Origin: a virus
DNA length: 22,166 nucleotides
Virus record (IMG/VR): IMGVR_UViG_3300042296_000918
Location: 1-22,166 of that record
Strand: one strand, 5' to 3'
Part shown: positions 15,801 to 22,089 of the stretch, in pieces
Layout of the letters: the number at the start of each line of letters is the position of its first letter
Numbering within the stretch: the first letter of the stretch is position 1
Notes under the pieces: generated by a model
The model's database searches: none
Seen by the model: the letters and a program-made list of their open reading frames with translations, nothing else
What the model was told of the DNA's origin: nothing
Program-made: the position numbers and the translations under genes

Positions 15801-18221
15801 CATTACTCCGCCGATGACAAAAGCGTGGAAGGTTTGATTGAGCCGTTCCAGCATTGAAGTGTTCTCGTTCAATGTAGCATCTTGAACGAAGCTGTTTACG
15901 AATTGGTCGAGTGCTTCTTCAGTACCTTCATCAAATGCTTCTTTTGAGATATTCTTTCCGATACTGGCATAACCGTATTTCTTAAAGGTATCTTTAAGAG
16001 ATGTCTTGATTACGTCATTAAATACTTTATTTGGGATGTTGTCCGCTGAATTAGACAGACGGCTAAAGATAGTTTTCATCTCTCGATAAGAGAGACCTCT
16101 AGTGAGCGCAGTTTCAAGACCACCTTTACCGAAACCAGAGAAGGCAGAAGTAATCAAGCCTGTCACAATGCCGCTTGTAATAGCTCCACCTAATGCGCGT
16201 TCGTGAGCTTCTTCGCGCGTAAGGTTAGGATCTTTCTGGAGTTGATTGAACATCGCCCCGTAAGAAGCTCCCATAGAACGGTTAGCCGCTGGTATGAAAG
16301 ATGTCGCAGTGATGTTGAGCCTATTAGCAAGTTGCCCGCTATAGCCATTGATCGCTGCCATCGCGCCATTAACGCCGCCGTCTTTGACAGACTGTTTGAT
16401 AAGACCTTCAGCAACTAGTCTTTTACCAGCAGCTTCGATAGATTCTCCAGCTAATGGCTTGAACACATTACTAACAAGTCCTTTCGCGATACCTTTAACA
16501 GTAAGGCGGGCTCCTTGTTTTGCTGCAAGATATCCAGCTCCACCAATACCAGCAACTGGTGAGGTAAGTGCTGCTAGAATAGTACTAGCGGTCATATCGA
16601 CCAGCATAGGTGAAAGTGACTCTGCAACTTCTTGAGTAACGCCCATATCGACGCCAAACAAATTGGCGAGTTCACGCCTATCTGAAGTCTGTTGGGCGAC
16701 GTTAGACAGATAATCTTGTGCGAATTCTACATCTAATATTGCTGGCAAAGCAGCGGCAAGTTGCCCGAAACCATCGATGATGGACATGCCAACTCCTTTT
16801 GCCCGTTGGGCGAACTCGCTGTAGTTATCAGGATTCGACAAAAAGGTTTCCAGAGTTTGTCTATCCTTTTGTCCAGCAGCTCTAGCTTTCTGGAGTTCAT
16901 TCTGCCACTCATCACCAACATCTGTACGGGATAGAAGATCACTGATCTCAGGAAATTGTTTATCGAGGAACTGTTGGCGTTGTCCCTCCATTTGTTTTTT
17001 GATTGTGTCAGAAATATCTGTTCTAGCCGCAAGTGCTTGATCAAATTTTTCTTTGTTCGCCATCAACGCTGGAGAGGCGACTGGAAGTCCAATACCATAA
17101 TTGCGGATATTCTTCCCAATTTCTTCTGCTCCGTCGTGGAATTGGAAGTACCCTTTATTAGAAGCCGTACGCAGACCGATTTCATTCATCGCCTGTTGGA
17201 CTTCACCAACTGTGAAGGCTTCGCTTTCTCGAAGGGCTCCACTTGTATTAAGTTTTCTAGCGATGGATTCCGCAGTAGAAGAAAATTCAGACTGCGCGAT
17301 TGCGTCAGACTTCTTCTGGAACGCCTCTTTCGCATCGATCTCTTTACCTTTGCCCATTACTCTGCCAGCAAAATTGACAATAGTCTGTCCAGCTGCGTCG
17401 AACATCTCTCCAGCTACATCGCCAAAATCATACTCAGTGCGAGCGAGCCTACGCGCATATCCATCAACGCTTGACTTAACATCGTCGTCTTCTTTTGCGA
17501 GAGTCTCAATCATCGAAGCGGCTTCGCCAATCCGCTTCAATTTATAATTCGGGACAGTATAGCCTTCCTGAGTTTTTAATTCTTGCTGTGCCCAATAGGC
17601 GTCCGCAAGACCAACTCCAGCATTTTTGGACTGCTTGATTGCGTCCTTCAGTGGAAGTTTAGTTGCAAGATCACTGGCGATAATTTGTGTTTTGCCATCT
17701 TCACCCGTTACTTTTGCAAATGGGATTTCATTATTGCGGATTTTTGATCTGAGTACATCGTCGTAACTTCTAGACAATGCTTCTTCAGCAGCTACTCGAT
17801 ACTCTTCTCCAGAGGCTTTAAAAGATTCTACTGCATCTGGATTGTCCGCAAGCGTTTGTTTGAATGCGCGATATTTAGTTACCGCTTCCCAATCTGGTGA
17901 TGAAGTGGGGAGAGTATTTTCAGCGTCTTTAAGTTGTTCATCAATTGAGACAGGCTTTGTCTGAAACAGAGCTTGTTTCGCTAGTTCATCTTCTGGATCA
18001 ATTTGTCCGGTTTTCTTAACTGACTCATATAGACCCTCCCTAATTTCATTCTCTACAGTCTCGTCATATGTTCCGTTGTCTAGATTAGTTGAACGGAGAT
18101 AGTCCGCATATTCCTTACGGCTCTCGACTGGATCTGCGATTTGATTACCCTCTGACCATTGTGAATAGGGGAGGAGTTCTTGTTGGGGTTTCTCACTCAG
18201 GAGAAAGTCAAACTGTGACAT
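6843..18221 (-). CDS. 3792-aa giant polyvalent/internal virion-type protein
   Basis: One uninterrupted frame takes up half the window. ATG at 18221 follows aatacacat, as at 198. The architecture fits giant phage polyvalent proteins (modules named by Iyer and Aravind), which are packaged and thought to enter the host. Visible parts, by approximate residue: charged helical N-terminus (1-520); hydrophobic segments near 538-561 and 798-814; a linker with four QLELxF/L motifs (903-958) and a fifth at 1043; a metallopeptidase-like region with EEYVH near 1808; a second with EELGH near 2099; and a low-G+C insert at about 2295-2574. Next comes a conserved module with FKAWAKLGFDA and KFDLTAGSRS (about 2600-2760). 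Long coiled coils follow, then a C-terminal LPD38-like region with hydrophobic stretches near 3228-3257 and 3458-3480. It ends the late operon at the terminator. Overall class is fairly sure; enzymatic activities are not shown. Confidence 0.88.
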   Translation of the reverse strand: MSQFDFLLSEKPQQELLPYSQWSEGNQIADPVESRKEYADYLRSTNLDNGTYDETVENEIREGLYESVKKTGQIDPEDELAKQALFQTKPVSIDEQLKDAENTLPTSSPDWEAVTKYRAFKQTLADNPDAVESFKASGEEYRVAAEEALSRSYDDVLRSKIRNNEIPFAKVTGEDGKTQIIASDLATKLPLKDAIKQSKNAGVGLADAYWAQQELKTQEGYTVPNYKLKRIGEAASMIETLAKEDDDVKSSVDGYARRLARTEYDFGDVAGEMFDAAGQTIVNFAGRVMGKGKEIDAKEAFQKKSDAIAQSEFSSTAESIARKLNTSGALRESEAFTVGEVQQAMNEIGLRTASNKGYFQFHDGAEEIGKNIRNYGIGLPVASPALMANKEKFDQALAARTDISDTIKKQMEGQRQQFLDKQFPEISDLLSRTDVGDEWQNELQKARAAGQKDRQTLETFLSNPDNYSEFAQRAKGVGMSIIDGFGQLAAALPAILDVEFAQDYLSNVAQQTSDRRELANLFGVDMGVTQEVAESLSPMLVDMTASTILAALTSPVAGIGGAGYLAAKQGARLTVKGIAKGLVSNVFKPLAGESIEAAGKRLVAEGLIKQSVKDGGVNGAMAAINGYSGQLANRLNITATSFIPAANRSMGASYGAMFNQLQKDPNLTREEAHERALGGAITSGIVTGLITSAFSGFGKGGLETALTRGLSYREMKTIFSRLSNSADNIPNKVFNDVIKTSLKDTFKKYGYASIGKNISKEAFDEGTEEALDQFVNSFVQDATLNENTSMLERLNQTFHAFVIGGVMGAGVPAIQSVTGSVNRDVRNTAARNLEFEAIKNVTSKLNESGSPLTAEIVGTLLTGPVRRQQAMAEALRKRQMLNLPAEAAPAEPAVIEGAQAPEQLELPLTGGQAVQQLELPFTGEAPAEGAPTAEQLELSLTEGAPAEKTPTGQLELPFPLTGAPVTYAIRPKEPTPESIVEGLSGVTPEAVEELISVIRPEEVDETGQMDFGMYIRSSDAAKEPLMVPFSALDFGRSKQIMEQLELDFTDVVQSEISEHAASPTRTPKAILPSAPDNNVMVEGSIAQFAGEEPIKEAELSAFNRVLRVGFPISFQSKARFGMPARNISKKATGQESYYINRSNDLANLVYKNFPVTKPTVPANGSEYSSGRKITYFDPISGTRVESKPIKGALDADGNGVFNNDPVLISEMIRDGVPVKVPRGFAENINPSFVIRNRRVVDVLGPRPDGKAGLVSMTAPIERSTTSEPDYTSLFEAGNLATLFLDDVNAERVIPSGAPVIDQTGKITNIGSMATSVGEMLSNFNQFILNATMPEVQEGARVSGVINGMRIAAASKIKKTLKLRNGTDLESGFFDTALQALHTEYINFANLFEIRSSLISSKIAVETPTGYKINPAKQKGAVKLFMNRLRPEQKTTIAERLAPFIDTSAQEIRKSPDKVMLKFLDSEVLNNGRFEGNTMPTLDQLADTIKGRYADQQKTREIEEKVKATTSMDPTIMDQVAFDDISKDANYIGEPSISGSDRMSASEVSRILKGAEFNALNAIDENPDLRDALNDLLFQSVYKNPSTTQVTRVTSMTTADAFGTLANWIAKGNYNNDGILSFERSLRDGEFASGYELRSALTLMRLSSRANATENPTEDAEFVSAVQSEISRSLGRDVPVGHAKDFIKAIDKSIRKRMSRSHITQAQSTVAKQVNTADVETMGLVSGDPESVITALKNIAKSSKNKSHKLAAELLLEDEAFIKTIRFEIGEADLSIAGEYNRLTDGSHSVFLNLNGHNGRGLANVMLEEYVHAFVSDTLNKPKELLNEAQRTAVTRLNGLMELVRKQADLNGITDPSLMDGLANIDEFVASFLLSKKFQSLVKSVEPQKGQRGFFGRIVDALVSMFRRVTAKEKDAYTEALKDIIELSRSAMGSERNTSASLLSSVSEDASDILNRAADVRDALPESVKSRVTQVATPETAEQAVTAARQEAIDAANNELVQQQQKITEENVPKSDTETNADQLKRARNLQALIRSIVPFEVRIKYLTPKEIAAIGEGRRFIASATGDLIEIDMGRLMAFVDGMDDLTTNMLVESVMIEELGHVASYNSLPQSAIDEIVNSFNQSEFDAVADSYYQNEEDRKVSKALVRSENEQDALKEKRRLVEEHLRAHLQRVTTGHTTEENAAFLRTNPSLFKIMLRYIGGVFRRMTSTRTGNPMIDNALTRMLTEMRALKMGYRMGPSVLKFDPNNPTASTEVFRVLTGLDNLDQIEMDGFGEDLAEAMYTQINLEDFKRIQKLSRPKTAEETEEPEIQQEKFEVQVGDIIDTIERLSRKNISAYLKSIESEFDDEFEFGTYDLDEFAAPEFYAIPTSEAQFEDYGSLTGPADDPDEVIYRAAKEFVRRSLRPYISVYVTANNIDVDSIDFIVDEFTKAVIVDAADYGGGPQVILSSDMSDYEDALTVLKSGDISSPKFNIGKLIEVLPQIDGLTIISSSPDSISAKISRGGKNYTLSFGAYSDGNISVGDLVPIETEENSGETFSNDSFGIELMLLLTSNNHLIGAKEVSTYAAGSSTEIREETERVARAKALAAARGEKYEKKSGMVYKGFKAWAKLGFDAMLSSYDISSMVDELHAKYGTDKGELASDIDRLAQDEYGIHTVTQLVHLSDNPSYGEKLWSNGGRGKHMKFDLTAGSRSLRAFGEMIEQHVKIKGLVEEIKPLRKEYSRKLKSLPKLELSDAEKETREKQIRDNYVQQLNKLGVNPDRLLTSLGSGTAFSGSSIKFDGLLEMLEMPLFEAGTYKAPASGFMRAFMGELDPRFQRLDDNRNAFARAAALLVERYKGTLDKLVEKRYGSIANAPNELIAEAMGSTGVELDESVYDRIEDDHTERLINIRSNASLTDDQRSAAIYDSARLRDEALASARTTARDLIVKRKDAALTELTSKAPEIAKHIVDLREKLIDPLSKRLKKDYGLTEEFGVYIDSQLGIYMTRAYRMFNEVGFAERVKQDPLYAKAREKAIEFFDKEFVKQETRRLRLDGMLPAQAKKQAEDELINKRSSNGESYGQQALAAFIESYATKNDAGFGGSKLGEGYRVMLDNLKQKKDIPSELRDILGEYKNSEEGTNNLLRTFVTVATMASNQSFLNNVRTLGERNGFLVTSEEYYKDPAKYEGFVPFRSSTTSKHDPLLGMFGPKEMVEGFQKSFDANTIRRNTNSAIGVVDNTMKVLNKASGYAMAAKTLGSVGFYFRNVVSNMLFFGPSQGFMRVDKMLKVAAEQSWKGLKDQNRIDSYIAELTALDVIGNEIQSNVIRDLLNGKVEATGIMKQLDDLMEKSKLSKGKAALELVVDKASRLAAHADAIYKIAYFEYELNNLKEAQKSSNTGSVANMSEYQLKRMAAQKILMTAQSASQAPPVVSEITKSGLGLMFAPFLRFKAEVPRIVINTYKLARKEMKDANPNIKRRGQMRFASMTTMLGVFSSVLPTALRVLVSGIGDDEDEALRNSIPEYLRGNTFYYFGKGDNLKSMNLTFINPFSMLADPTMRAFEQISRGNFAESASQFVQGMIFNQYLEDQIFAGAYSDLKNNKNSTTGEPIWEKDIDGVGGVLTKATGYLMNKAYSPRILSDAIKAYEATGGDYKEFDDSPLGVMLSGVYPARIHEIDLNKQYSRYLKEKKEQFDRVIKEKYALYGERPVNEDTIRELYDDEVKNRKLLNQDLIQISRGFEGLGMSKEQIFTNMVERGGISKRRAALLFSNIMDRPDINKAFLQGLVQKEYGLERAQVLLDQLDNYPRYMFVEE
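10501..11340. other. A+T-rich island inside the giant gene
   Basis: A hand count gives about 37% G+C over these 840 bases, with some 60-base lines at 28%. Sampled lines elsewhere in the same gene are 45-52%. The frame stays open throughout. It encodes about residues 2295-2574, including an acidic stretch (ESEFDDEFEFGTYDLDEF) and a domain with VIVDAADYGGGPQVILSS and NYTLSFGAYSDGNISVGDL. The change at the left border is gradual. Confidence 0.7.
15348..15515 (-). repeat. Degenerate QLELxF/L repeats in giant-protein linker
   Basis: Four imperfect coding repeats lie at 15498-15515, 15459-15476, 15402-15419 and 15348-15365. They encode QLELPL, QLELPF, QLELSL and QLELPF, at about residues 903, 916, 935 and 953. 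They are separated by Pro/Ala/Gly/Thr-rich spacers. A fifth motif, QLELDF, is at 15078-15095 (residue 1043). The conserved unit is the peptide rather than the spacer length. Confidence 0.8.
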
Positions 18222-18239
18222 ATGTGTATTAGTTAGTTG

Positions 18240-19187
18240 TTATTCTTCAAACAGAGATTTTGTTGACGTTGTAGTAGATGGGAAATATGTTTTGCGTTTA
18301 CGAGACAGTGCCCTAAATGCGTACTTATAGATTTCTTCAGGCGGGACTGCATCAAGTTGTTCAGGATTAGACTGCAATGATGGGTTAAGATCAAGCATCA
18401 TTTCCTTCAATTGGATTACTTGAATTGGATTAAATTGCGGAGTCGCCCCAACTTTTTCTGGAGCAGTTCCAGATTTGATCGCAGCAATAAATGCGTCGTC
18501 GCCCAATTCTTTTGGAGCCATCGAGCGGAGAGCGGATTCATGTCCTTTAAGGATATCAAGATCAATTTTGCGAAGTTGTGTTTGTTGCTCCGCCTGAAGT
18601 TTTTGGAAGGCGGCATTTTTGGAAAGCTCTTCTTCCTTTTTCTTTTCTGTGCCGATAGCTGTGGCAGAGTCAAAGAATTGCTTTGCAGATCCAGAATCGA
18701 CGTTACCGCCGAACAATGCCTTAACTGCTTCCGGTTGCCCCAATTGTGTGAGGTTCGCCGCAAGAGCATTTCGTTGTGATTCCTGTTGGTCCTTAACAGT
18801 AATCGCAGAGGAAGCAGCGTTGAAGATATTGTTGATCGCAGGATTGGCAAGTGTGGCCGCACCAAATTCTGTTCGGGCTTTCTCAAGCTCTGTAACCCTC
18901 GTCACAGGATCTTTAGTCTGATCGTTCAGGATTCCCGTTATGCGTTCGGAGATCTTAGGATAAAGGTTCTCAGCCTCGATTTGCTGACGAGTCTCGCGTT
19001 TAGCTGCCTCTAATTGAAGTCTTGTTTTTTCAAATTCCAATTCTTGGATTCGGTTTCTTGAGTCTTTATTGACCAATGATTTCATGGTCAAAAAACGCTG
19101 ATAGTCACTGCCGACTGGAACGCTTCCAGAATAAAAATTACCGCCACGCATCGGGGCGATATCAGATTCATATGAAAATTCAGCCAT
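18240..19187 (-). CDS. 315-aa coiled-coil probable virion/internal protein
   Basis: A 315-aa protein with an N-terminal Gly/Ser-containing segment (MAEFSYESDIAPMRGGNFYSGS). Long charged helices follow, rich in Q, E, K and A (RIQELEFEKTRLQLEAAKRE near 46-65, and KKKEEELSKNAAFQKLQAEQ near 187-206). The C-terminus is KSLFEE. No enzyme motif is visible. It lies 18 nt upstream of the giant gene and 15 nt downstream of the Pro/Thr-rich gene, so the three are one transcription unit. A structural or internal-ejection role beside the giant protein is the natural inference. No named family is recognised. The start at 19187 has no SD-like sequence. Confidence 0.75.
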   Translation of the reverse strand: MAEFSYESDIAPMRGGNFYSGSVPVGSDYQRFLTMKSLVNKDSRNRIQELEFEKTRLQLEAAKRETRQQIEAENLYPKISERITGILNDQTKDPVTRVTELEKARTEFGAATLANPAINNIFNAASSAITVKDQQESQRNALAANLTQLGQPEAVKALFGGNVDSGSAKQFFDSATAIGTEKKKEEELSKNAAFQKLQAEQQTQLRKIDLDILKGHESALRSMAPKELGDDAFIAAIKSGTAPEKVGATPQFNPIQVIQLKEMMLDLNPSLQSNPEQLDAVPPEEIYKYAFRALSRKRKTYFPSTTTSTKSLFEE

Positions 19188-19202
19188 GGTGATTCTTTAA
19201 AA

Positions 19203-19778
19203 TTATTGATTGATTTCGCGACGCCTCTCTTGCGCGGCATTAAACAGCAATCTTTTTGTAATATCATATTGCCGCTGTTCCGTACTGGCTGGAGAAATTC
19301 TCCGTGAATTGGGATTAACTGGAGCATCGGGACGCCCACCAAAAGCCTTATTAGCTATATTTCCAGCTAATATCGTGTCTGCACGTTCGCCGCGTTTAAT
19401 AGCGGAAAAATTTGCTCGATCCCTTTGCTTTTTCTCTTCCTCTGCTTTTCTCTCAGCTTCTCTTTTAGCATCTTCTTCTCTCTTCTTCGCATCCGACTCC
19501 ATTTGTGGGGCAGTTGTTTGGAGTTTACTACGCTCTGAAGCAGCCGCTTGATCAAAATACGATCCAGTAGGCAGCGGTGGAAACGGCTTAAATTCAGTGG
19601 CTGGAGCAGGTAAAGCTGGTGCAGTCGCGGATGGTGTAGTCGCGGATGGTGTAGTCGCGGATGGTGTAGGTGTGCCGCGCTGTGATGGTTTTACAGGCAG
19701 TGTCCTCTTTAAGAAATCAGCTAATAATGGGTCAAGTGTAGTGTCTTGATTGTAGCTTGTTGGTGTGCCGTTAGCCAT
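19203..19778 (-). CDS. 191-aa Pro/Thr-rich charged probable virion protein
   Basis: The N-terminal third is Pro/Thr/Ser/Ala-rich and contains three exact PSATT-type units. The middle (about 95-127) is a highly charged single-helix segment (DAKKREEDAKREAERKAEEE). The C-terminal third is basic and less repetitive, ending FNAAQERRREINQ. The mixture of extended linker and charged helix is typical of phage scaffold, tail or internal proteins, but none is recognised. It is the first gene of the three-gene unit with the coiled-coil and giant proteins, and it has its own promoter immediately upstream. The start at 19778 is fixed by the promoter position (-10 at 19785-19790). Confidence 0.72.
   Translation of the reverse strand: MANGTPTSYNQDTTLDPLLADFLKRTLPVKPSQRGTPTPSATTPSATTPSATAPALPAPATEFKPFPPLPTGSYFDQAAASERSKLQTTAPQMESDAKKREEDAKREAERKAEEEKKQRDRANFSAIKRGERADTILAGNIANKAFGGRPDAPVNPNSRRISPASTEQRQYDITKRLLFNAAQERRREINQ
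19624..19668 (-). repeat. Three exact 15-bp tandem repeats (PSATT units)
   Basis: The + strand reads GTCGCGGATGGTGTA three times in a row (19624-19638, 19639-19653, 19654-19668). On the coding strand this gives repeated Ser-Ala-Thr-(Thr/Ala)-Pro in the linker of the 191-aa protein. Perfect identity at the DNA level suggests recent slippage expansion. Confidence 0.95.
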
Positions 19779-19784
19779 GACGCA

Positions 19785-19813
19785 ACTCTAAATTAAATCG
19801 AAACAAGTGTCAA
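19785..19813 (-). promoter_or_regulatory. Promoter for the 191-aa/315-aa/giant gene unit
   Basis: On the - strand, TTGACA (19813-19808), 17-nt spacer, TAGAGT (19790-19785). The ATG is only 6 nt beyond the -10, at 19778. Transcription would start at or next to the start codon, giving a leaderless mRNA. The -35 is perfect; the -10 matches four of six bases. Confidence 0.55.
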
Positions 19814-19820
19814 CACACTA

Positions 19821-20114
19821 TCACCACAAGTATTTACAAGCCCAATGGCGAGCGGTCGTTTTGTCGTTTGCCGTCTGGCAATTGTGGCGCGAACGGAAAT
19901 TGGCCCGCCTTTTGGGGTCTTTGTGTTGGGTGAAATCTTCGTAGCCTCTCGCGCCAAACGAAACCTTTTTGACTTTATCACCTTCCTTACCCAAAACCAC
20001 GAACTTCTTTGGCGAGCCAGCAGGTGCTTTCTTCGGCTTATTGAATCCGGCGTACTTCTCGCCCATATACTGAATCTGTCCTGAAGGTAGCCGCTTAAAT
20101 CGTGAGGTAGCCAT
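19821..20114 (-). CDS. DUF5754-like small phage protein
   Basis: A 97-aa basic protein starting MATSRFKRLPSG. The C-terminal core reads SPKKFVVLGKEGDKVKKVSF, then GARGYEDFTQHKD, PKRRANFRSRHNC and KTTARHWACKYLW. I recognise this as the DUF5754-type core common in phages, with invariant-looking R-x-R-H-N-C and W-A-C-x-x-W. Function unknown; the two Cys and His could bind metal. I chose the ATG at 20114, not the longer frame from 20150, because the family core fits and because the upstream ATG lies inside a promoter -35. It sits between terminase and the virion-type genes with its own promoter, so it may be regulated separately. Confidence 0.78.
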   Translation of the reverse strand: MATSRFKRLPSGQIQYMGEKYAGFNKPKKAPAGSPKKFVVLGKEGDKVKKVSFGARGYEDFTQHKDPKRRANFRSRHNCQTANDKTTARHWACKYLW

Positions 20115-20122
20115 ACAGCTGG

Positions 20123-20150
20123 ATTTTACTCTACCCGCCAAAAATGTCAA
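20123..20150 (-). promoter_or_regulatory. Promoter for the DUF5754-like gene
   Basis: On the - strand, TTGACA (20150-20145), 16-nt spacer, TAAAAT (20128-20123): a perfect -35 and a five-of-six -10. The start codon at 20114 is 8 nt downstream of the -10, so the transcript would have a leader of at most one or two bases. Confidence 0.7.
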
Positions 20151-20225
20151 TATTTGAACGGACAGAAATCAAATAAGTCAAGAATTTTTCATACAAGATA
20201 TATAAAAGTGTTTTCTAGCTTTGTC

Positions 20226-20250
20226 ATTCATTAAGCCCCGCTTAATGAAT
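20226..20250. other. A+T-rich perfect hairpin in terminase/DUF5754 gap
   Basis: ATTCATTAAGC (20226-20236) and GCTTAATGAAT (20240-20250) form 11 perfect pairs around CCC. No T-run follows on either strand. The surrounding gap (20115-20310) is markedly A+T-rich. It could be a back-up terminator, an operator or an RNA-processing site. Confidence 0.5.
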
Positions 20251-20284
20251 TCCATCATTATAAAAGACTTTTTACTTTGCCCAA

Positions 20285-20312
20285 ATGCAAAATCAAACGG
20301 TCGTTTGGATTT
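20285..20312 (-). terminator. Probable terminator after the large terminase gene
   Basis: Directly at the terminase stop, the - strand folds as TAAATC-C-AAACG / CGTTT-GATTTT with an AC loop and one bulged base. The 3' arm ends in TTTT followed by GCATTT. This is a modest stem with a short U-rich tail, so termination may be partial. The core CAAACGGTCGTTTG (20294-20307) is also an operator-like near-palindrome. Confidence 0.45.
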
Positions 20313-22089
20313 AGTCGATTGAGTCCACCGTCAAAGCTTGCCTGAGCCCCGAAATCGTAACCTGTCTCCTGAATCCTGTACTCGCATCATCGTTCGGTGG
20401 CTCGACTGCCACTAGACCTAACCGCTGACGGGCGCAGTCCAGCGCAAGAAAGGCTGCGTCCGCTAAGTCAGGCGACCTCCCGAAACGGGATTTGAACTCT
20501 GGCTTCGATTCGATCTTCACTTTGAGGGAACCGCCTTTGACCAGATCGTAGTTTCGGGCGCAGATCTCCTGTGCCAGATCAGCAGAGATTCCAAACACCT
20601 GTTTAGTTCGCATCAGTTCCTTGCCCACGAACCAGAGTTCGGATACACGGTTCACGTAAAGTTCTTCGCCCGTCAGCTTGCTGTTTGCGCTGACCCGCTT
20701 GTCAGAGGGCTTGCCGCCGAAACTCACACGGAAGATCGATGGCGACCACTCGCCAGCCAGAACGTCACAGAACGGTGCGCCAGCACCAGTGGCATCGACC
20801 GCCACATTCTCTGGCAGGATGCCCTTGCGGACGCAGTGGTCCTTGATCTGGCGCACGATCTGGTACGTACGTGGAACCGCCTTATTAGTGGCGTCGTCGT
20901 TCAAGTGGATCGCCTCGTCGAATTCCAGTACGTAGTGACCCCCCTTATTATATCCGACTTTGGCTGTGTAGAGGATCGTCCTGTCTCCGCCATTTGTGAA
21001 CGCCGGATCTAGTCCCGCCACTAATAGCGGCTTCGCGGCCCACTCGACTTTGCTCATCGACTTGCTGGACGCGATCTCCGACTCGCTGTAGATTCCCTGT
21101 GTTTCGTCGCTGTCAAAGAACACAGCCCGTACCATCCGCATGTAGCCTCTGGACTCCTGCCCTAAAAGGGCTCTGTCTTCTGCCAGCTTTTCCTCAGTAG
21201 GGAGCCATGGATAGAGTGTCTCGCCAGCTAGAATGTTAGGCGAGCGTTCGCCGTCCAGCCTCAAATAATGGCCATTCCACTTCGTGTCCCAATTGTCCGC
21301 CGTATTAGTATCTACAGACTCCCAACCACTTTTCGGCTCCGCCCATACGCCAAACGCGTCGAAACGACTGTTGGGGTTGGACATCCCGATCATCTGGAGG
21401 AACGGGTTTTTCGACAAGTTTGTCAGACCAGCATGGAGAATAGCCTCCGACAATTCGGAAAGCTCGTCCGCAATTACGATGACCCGCTTCTGCTTGATAC
21501 CGATGAACTTGCCCACAGCTTCGCGAGTCTTGCTCTTTTCAGCAGCGATCAGCATTAGGCCCGCCCGTTCGATCAGATCCCCGTTCTCGTTGACGTAGGC
21601 TACGCTTCCGATTGAATCCCGAATCTTGCACGGTGCTTCCTGAATCACAGTCAGGAGCGAGATGACAGAACCCCAAATACGGCGTCTGGCTTCTCGTAGT
21701 GTAGTACTGGTCATCATGACCAGCGTGTCCTGTGGCTCCGACAACCAGTTGATGATGCCCCACGCCGCCATCGTGTGGGACTTACCGGAACTGGCAGATC
21801 CGCCAATTGCCAGATATTTATTACGTATCGCTGCGCGGATCATTTCCTCCGCCCACGGATGCCGGACCATCAGAGGTTCTGGCATTTCGGGATTATTCCA
21901 GAGTTCGTCGCAACATCTCCAGAAATAAAATTCCTTCGCTTTTGCGTTCGTGTGGTTCGCAAACCCGTACAAAAGTGCTGTAATTAAGTTAGTGGGTGGG
22001 ATCAAAAGACCGCCGACATCCATCTTCTTTGTTGTCGGATCGATCCGTGGCTCCAACAATTTTTTACTTTTTTCTGCTGTAGTACTCAT
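20311..22089 (-). CDS. terL: Phage terminase large subunit
   Basis: The 592-aa DNA-packaging motor. Its N-terminal ATPase has Walker A GGSASSGKS (residues 96-104) and Walker B VIVIADE (203-209, with D208 and E209). A coupling-like segment (IGMSNPN) lies near 234-240. The C-terminal RNase H-fold nuclease has its acidic residues in GLDPAF (D361), AVDATGAG (D432) and RSPDLADA (D541 and D544). In tailed phages this protein cuts concatemeric DNA and pumps it into the prohead through the portal. The start at 22089 overlaps the end of the preceding frame by 26 nt, which points to translational coupling; M23 is a weaker alternative. Length and motif order are normal, with no sign of damage. No small terminase is recognisable in the window, although the partial upstream gene could be it. 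Confidence 0.95.
   Translation of the reverse strand: MSTTAEKSKKLLEPRIDPTTKKMDVGGLLIPPTNLITALLYGFANHTNAKAKEFYFWRCCDELWNNPEMPEPLMVRHPWAEEMIRAAIRNKYLAIGGSASSGKSHTMAAWGIINWLSEPQDTLVMMTSTTLREARRRIWGSVISLLTVIQEAPCKIRDSIGSVAYVNENGDLIERAGLMLIAAEKSKTREAVGKFIGIKQKRVIVIADELSELSEAILHAGLTNLSKNPFLQMIGMSNPNSRFDAFGVWAEPKSGWESVDTNTADNWDTKWNGHYLRLDGERSPNILAGETLYPWLPTEEKLAEDRALLGQESRGYMRMVRAVFFDSDETQGIYSESEIASSKSMSKVEWAAKPLLVAGLDPAFTNGGDRTILYTAKVGYNKGGHYVLEFDEAIHLNDDATNKAVPRTYQIVRQIKDHCVRKGILPENVAVDATGAGAPFCDVLAGEWSPSIFRVSFGGKPSDKRVSANSKLTGEELYVNRVSELWFVGKELMRTKQVFGISADLAQEICARNYDLVKGGSLKVKIESKPEFKSRFGRSPDLADAAFLALDCARQRLGLVAVEPPNDDASTGFRRQVTISGLRQALTVDSID

Noticed and set aside
19793-20150. Longer start (20150) for the DUF5754-like gene and a - strand frame at 19793-19981
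   Set aside because: The 20150 ATG overlaps the TTGACA -35 of a strong promoter, and the added residues are not part of the family core. The 19793-19981 frame is a shifted reading of the same gene.
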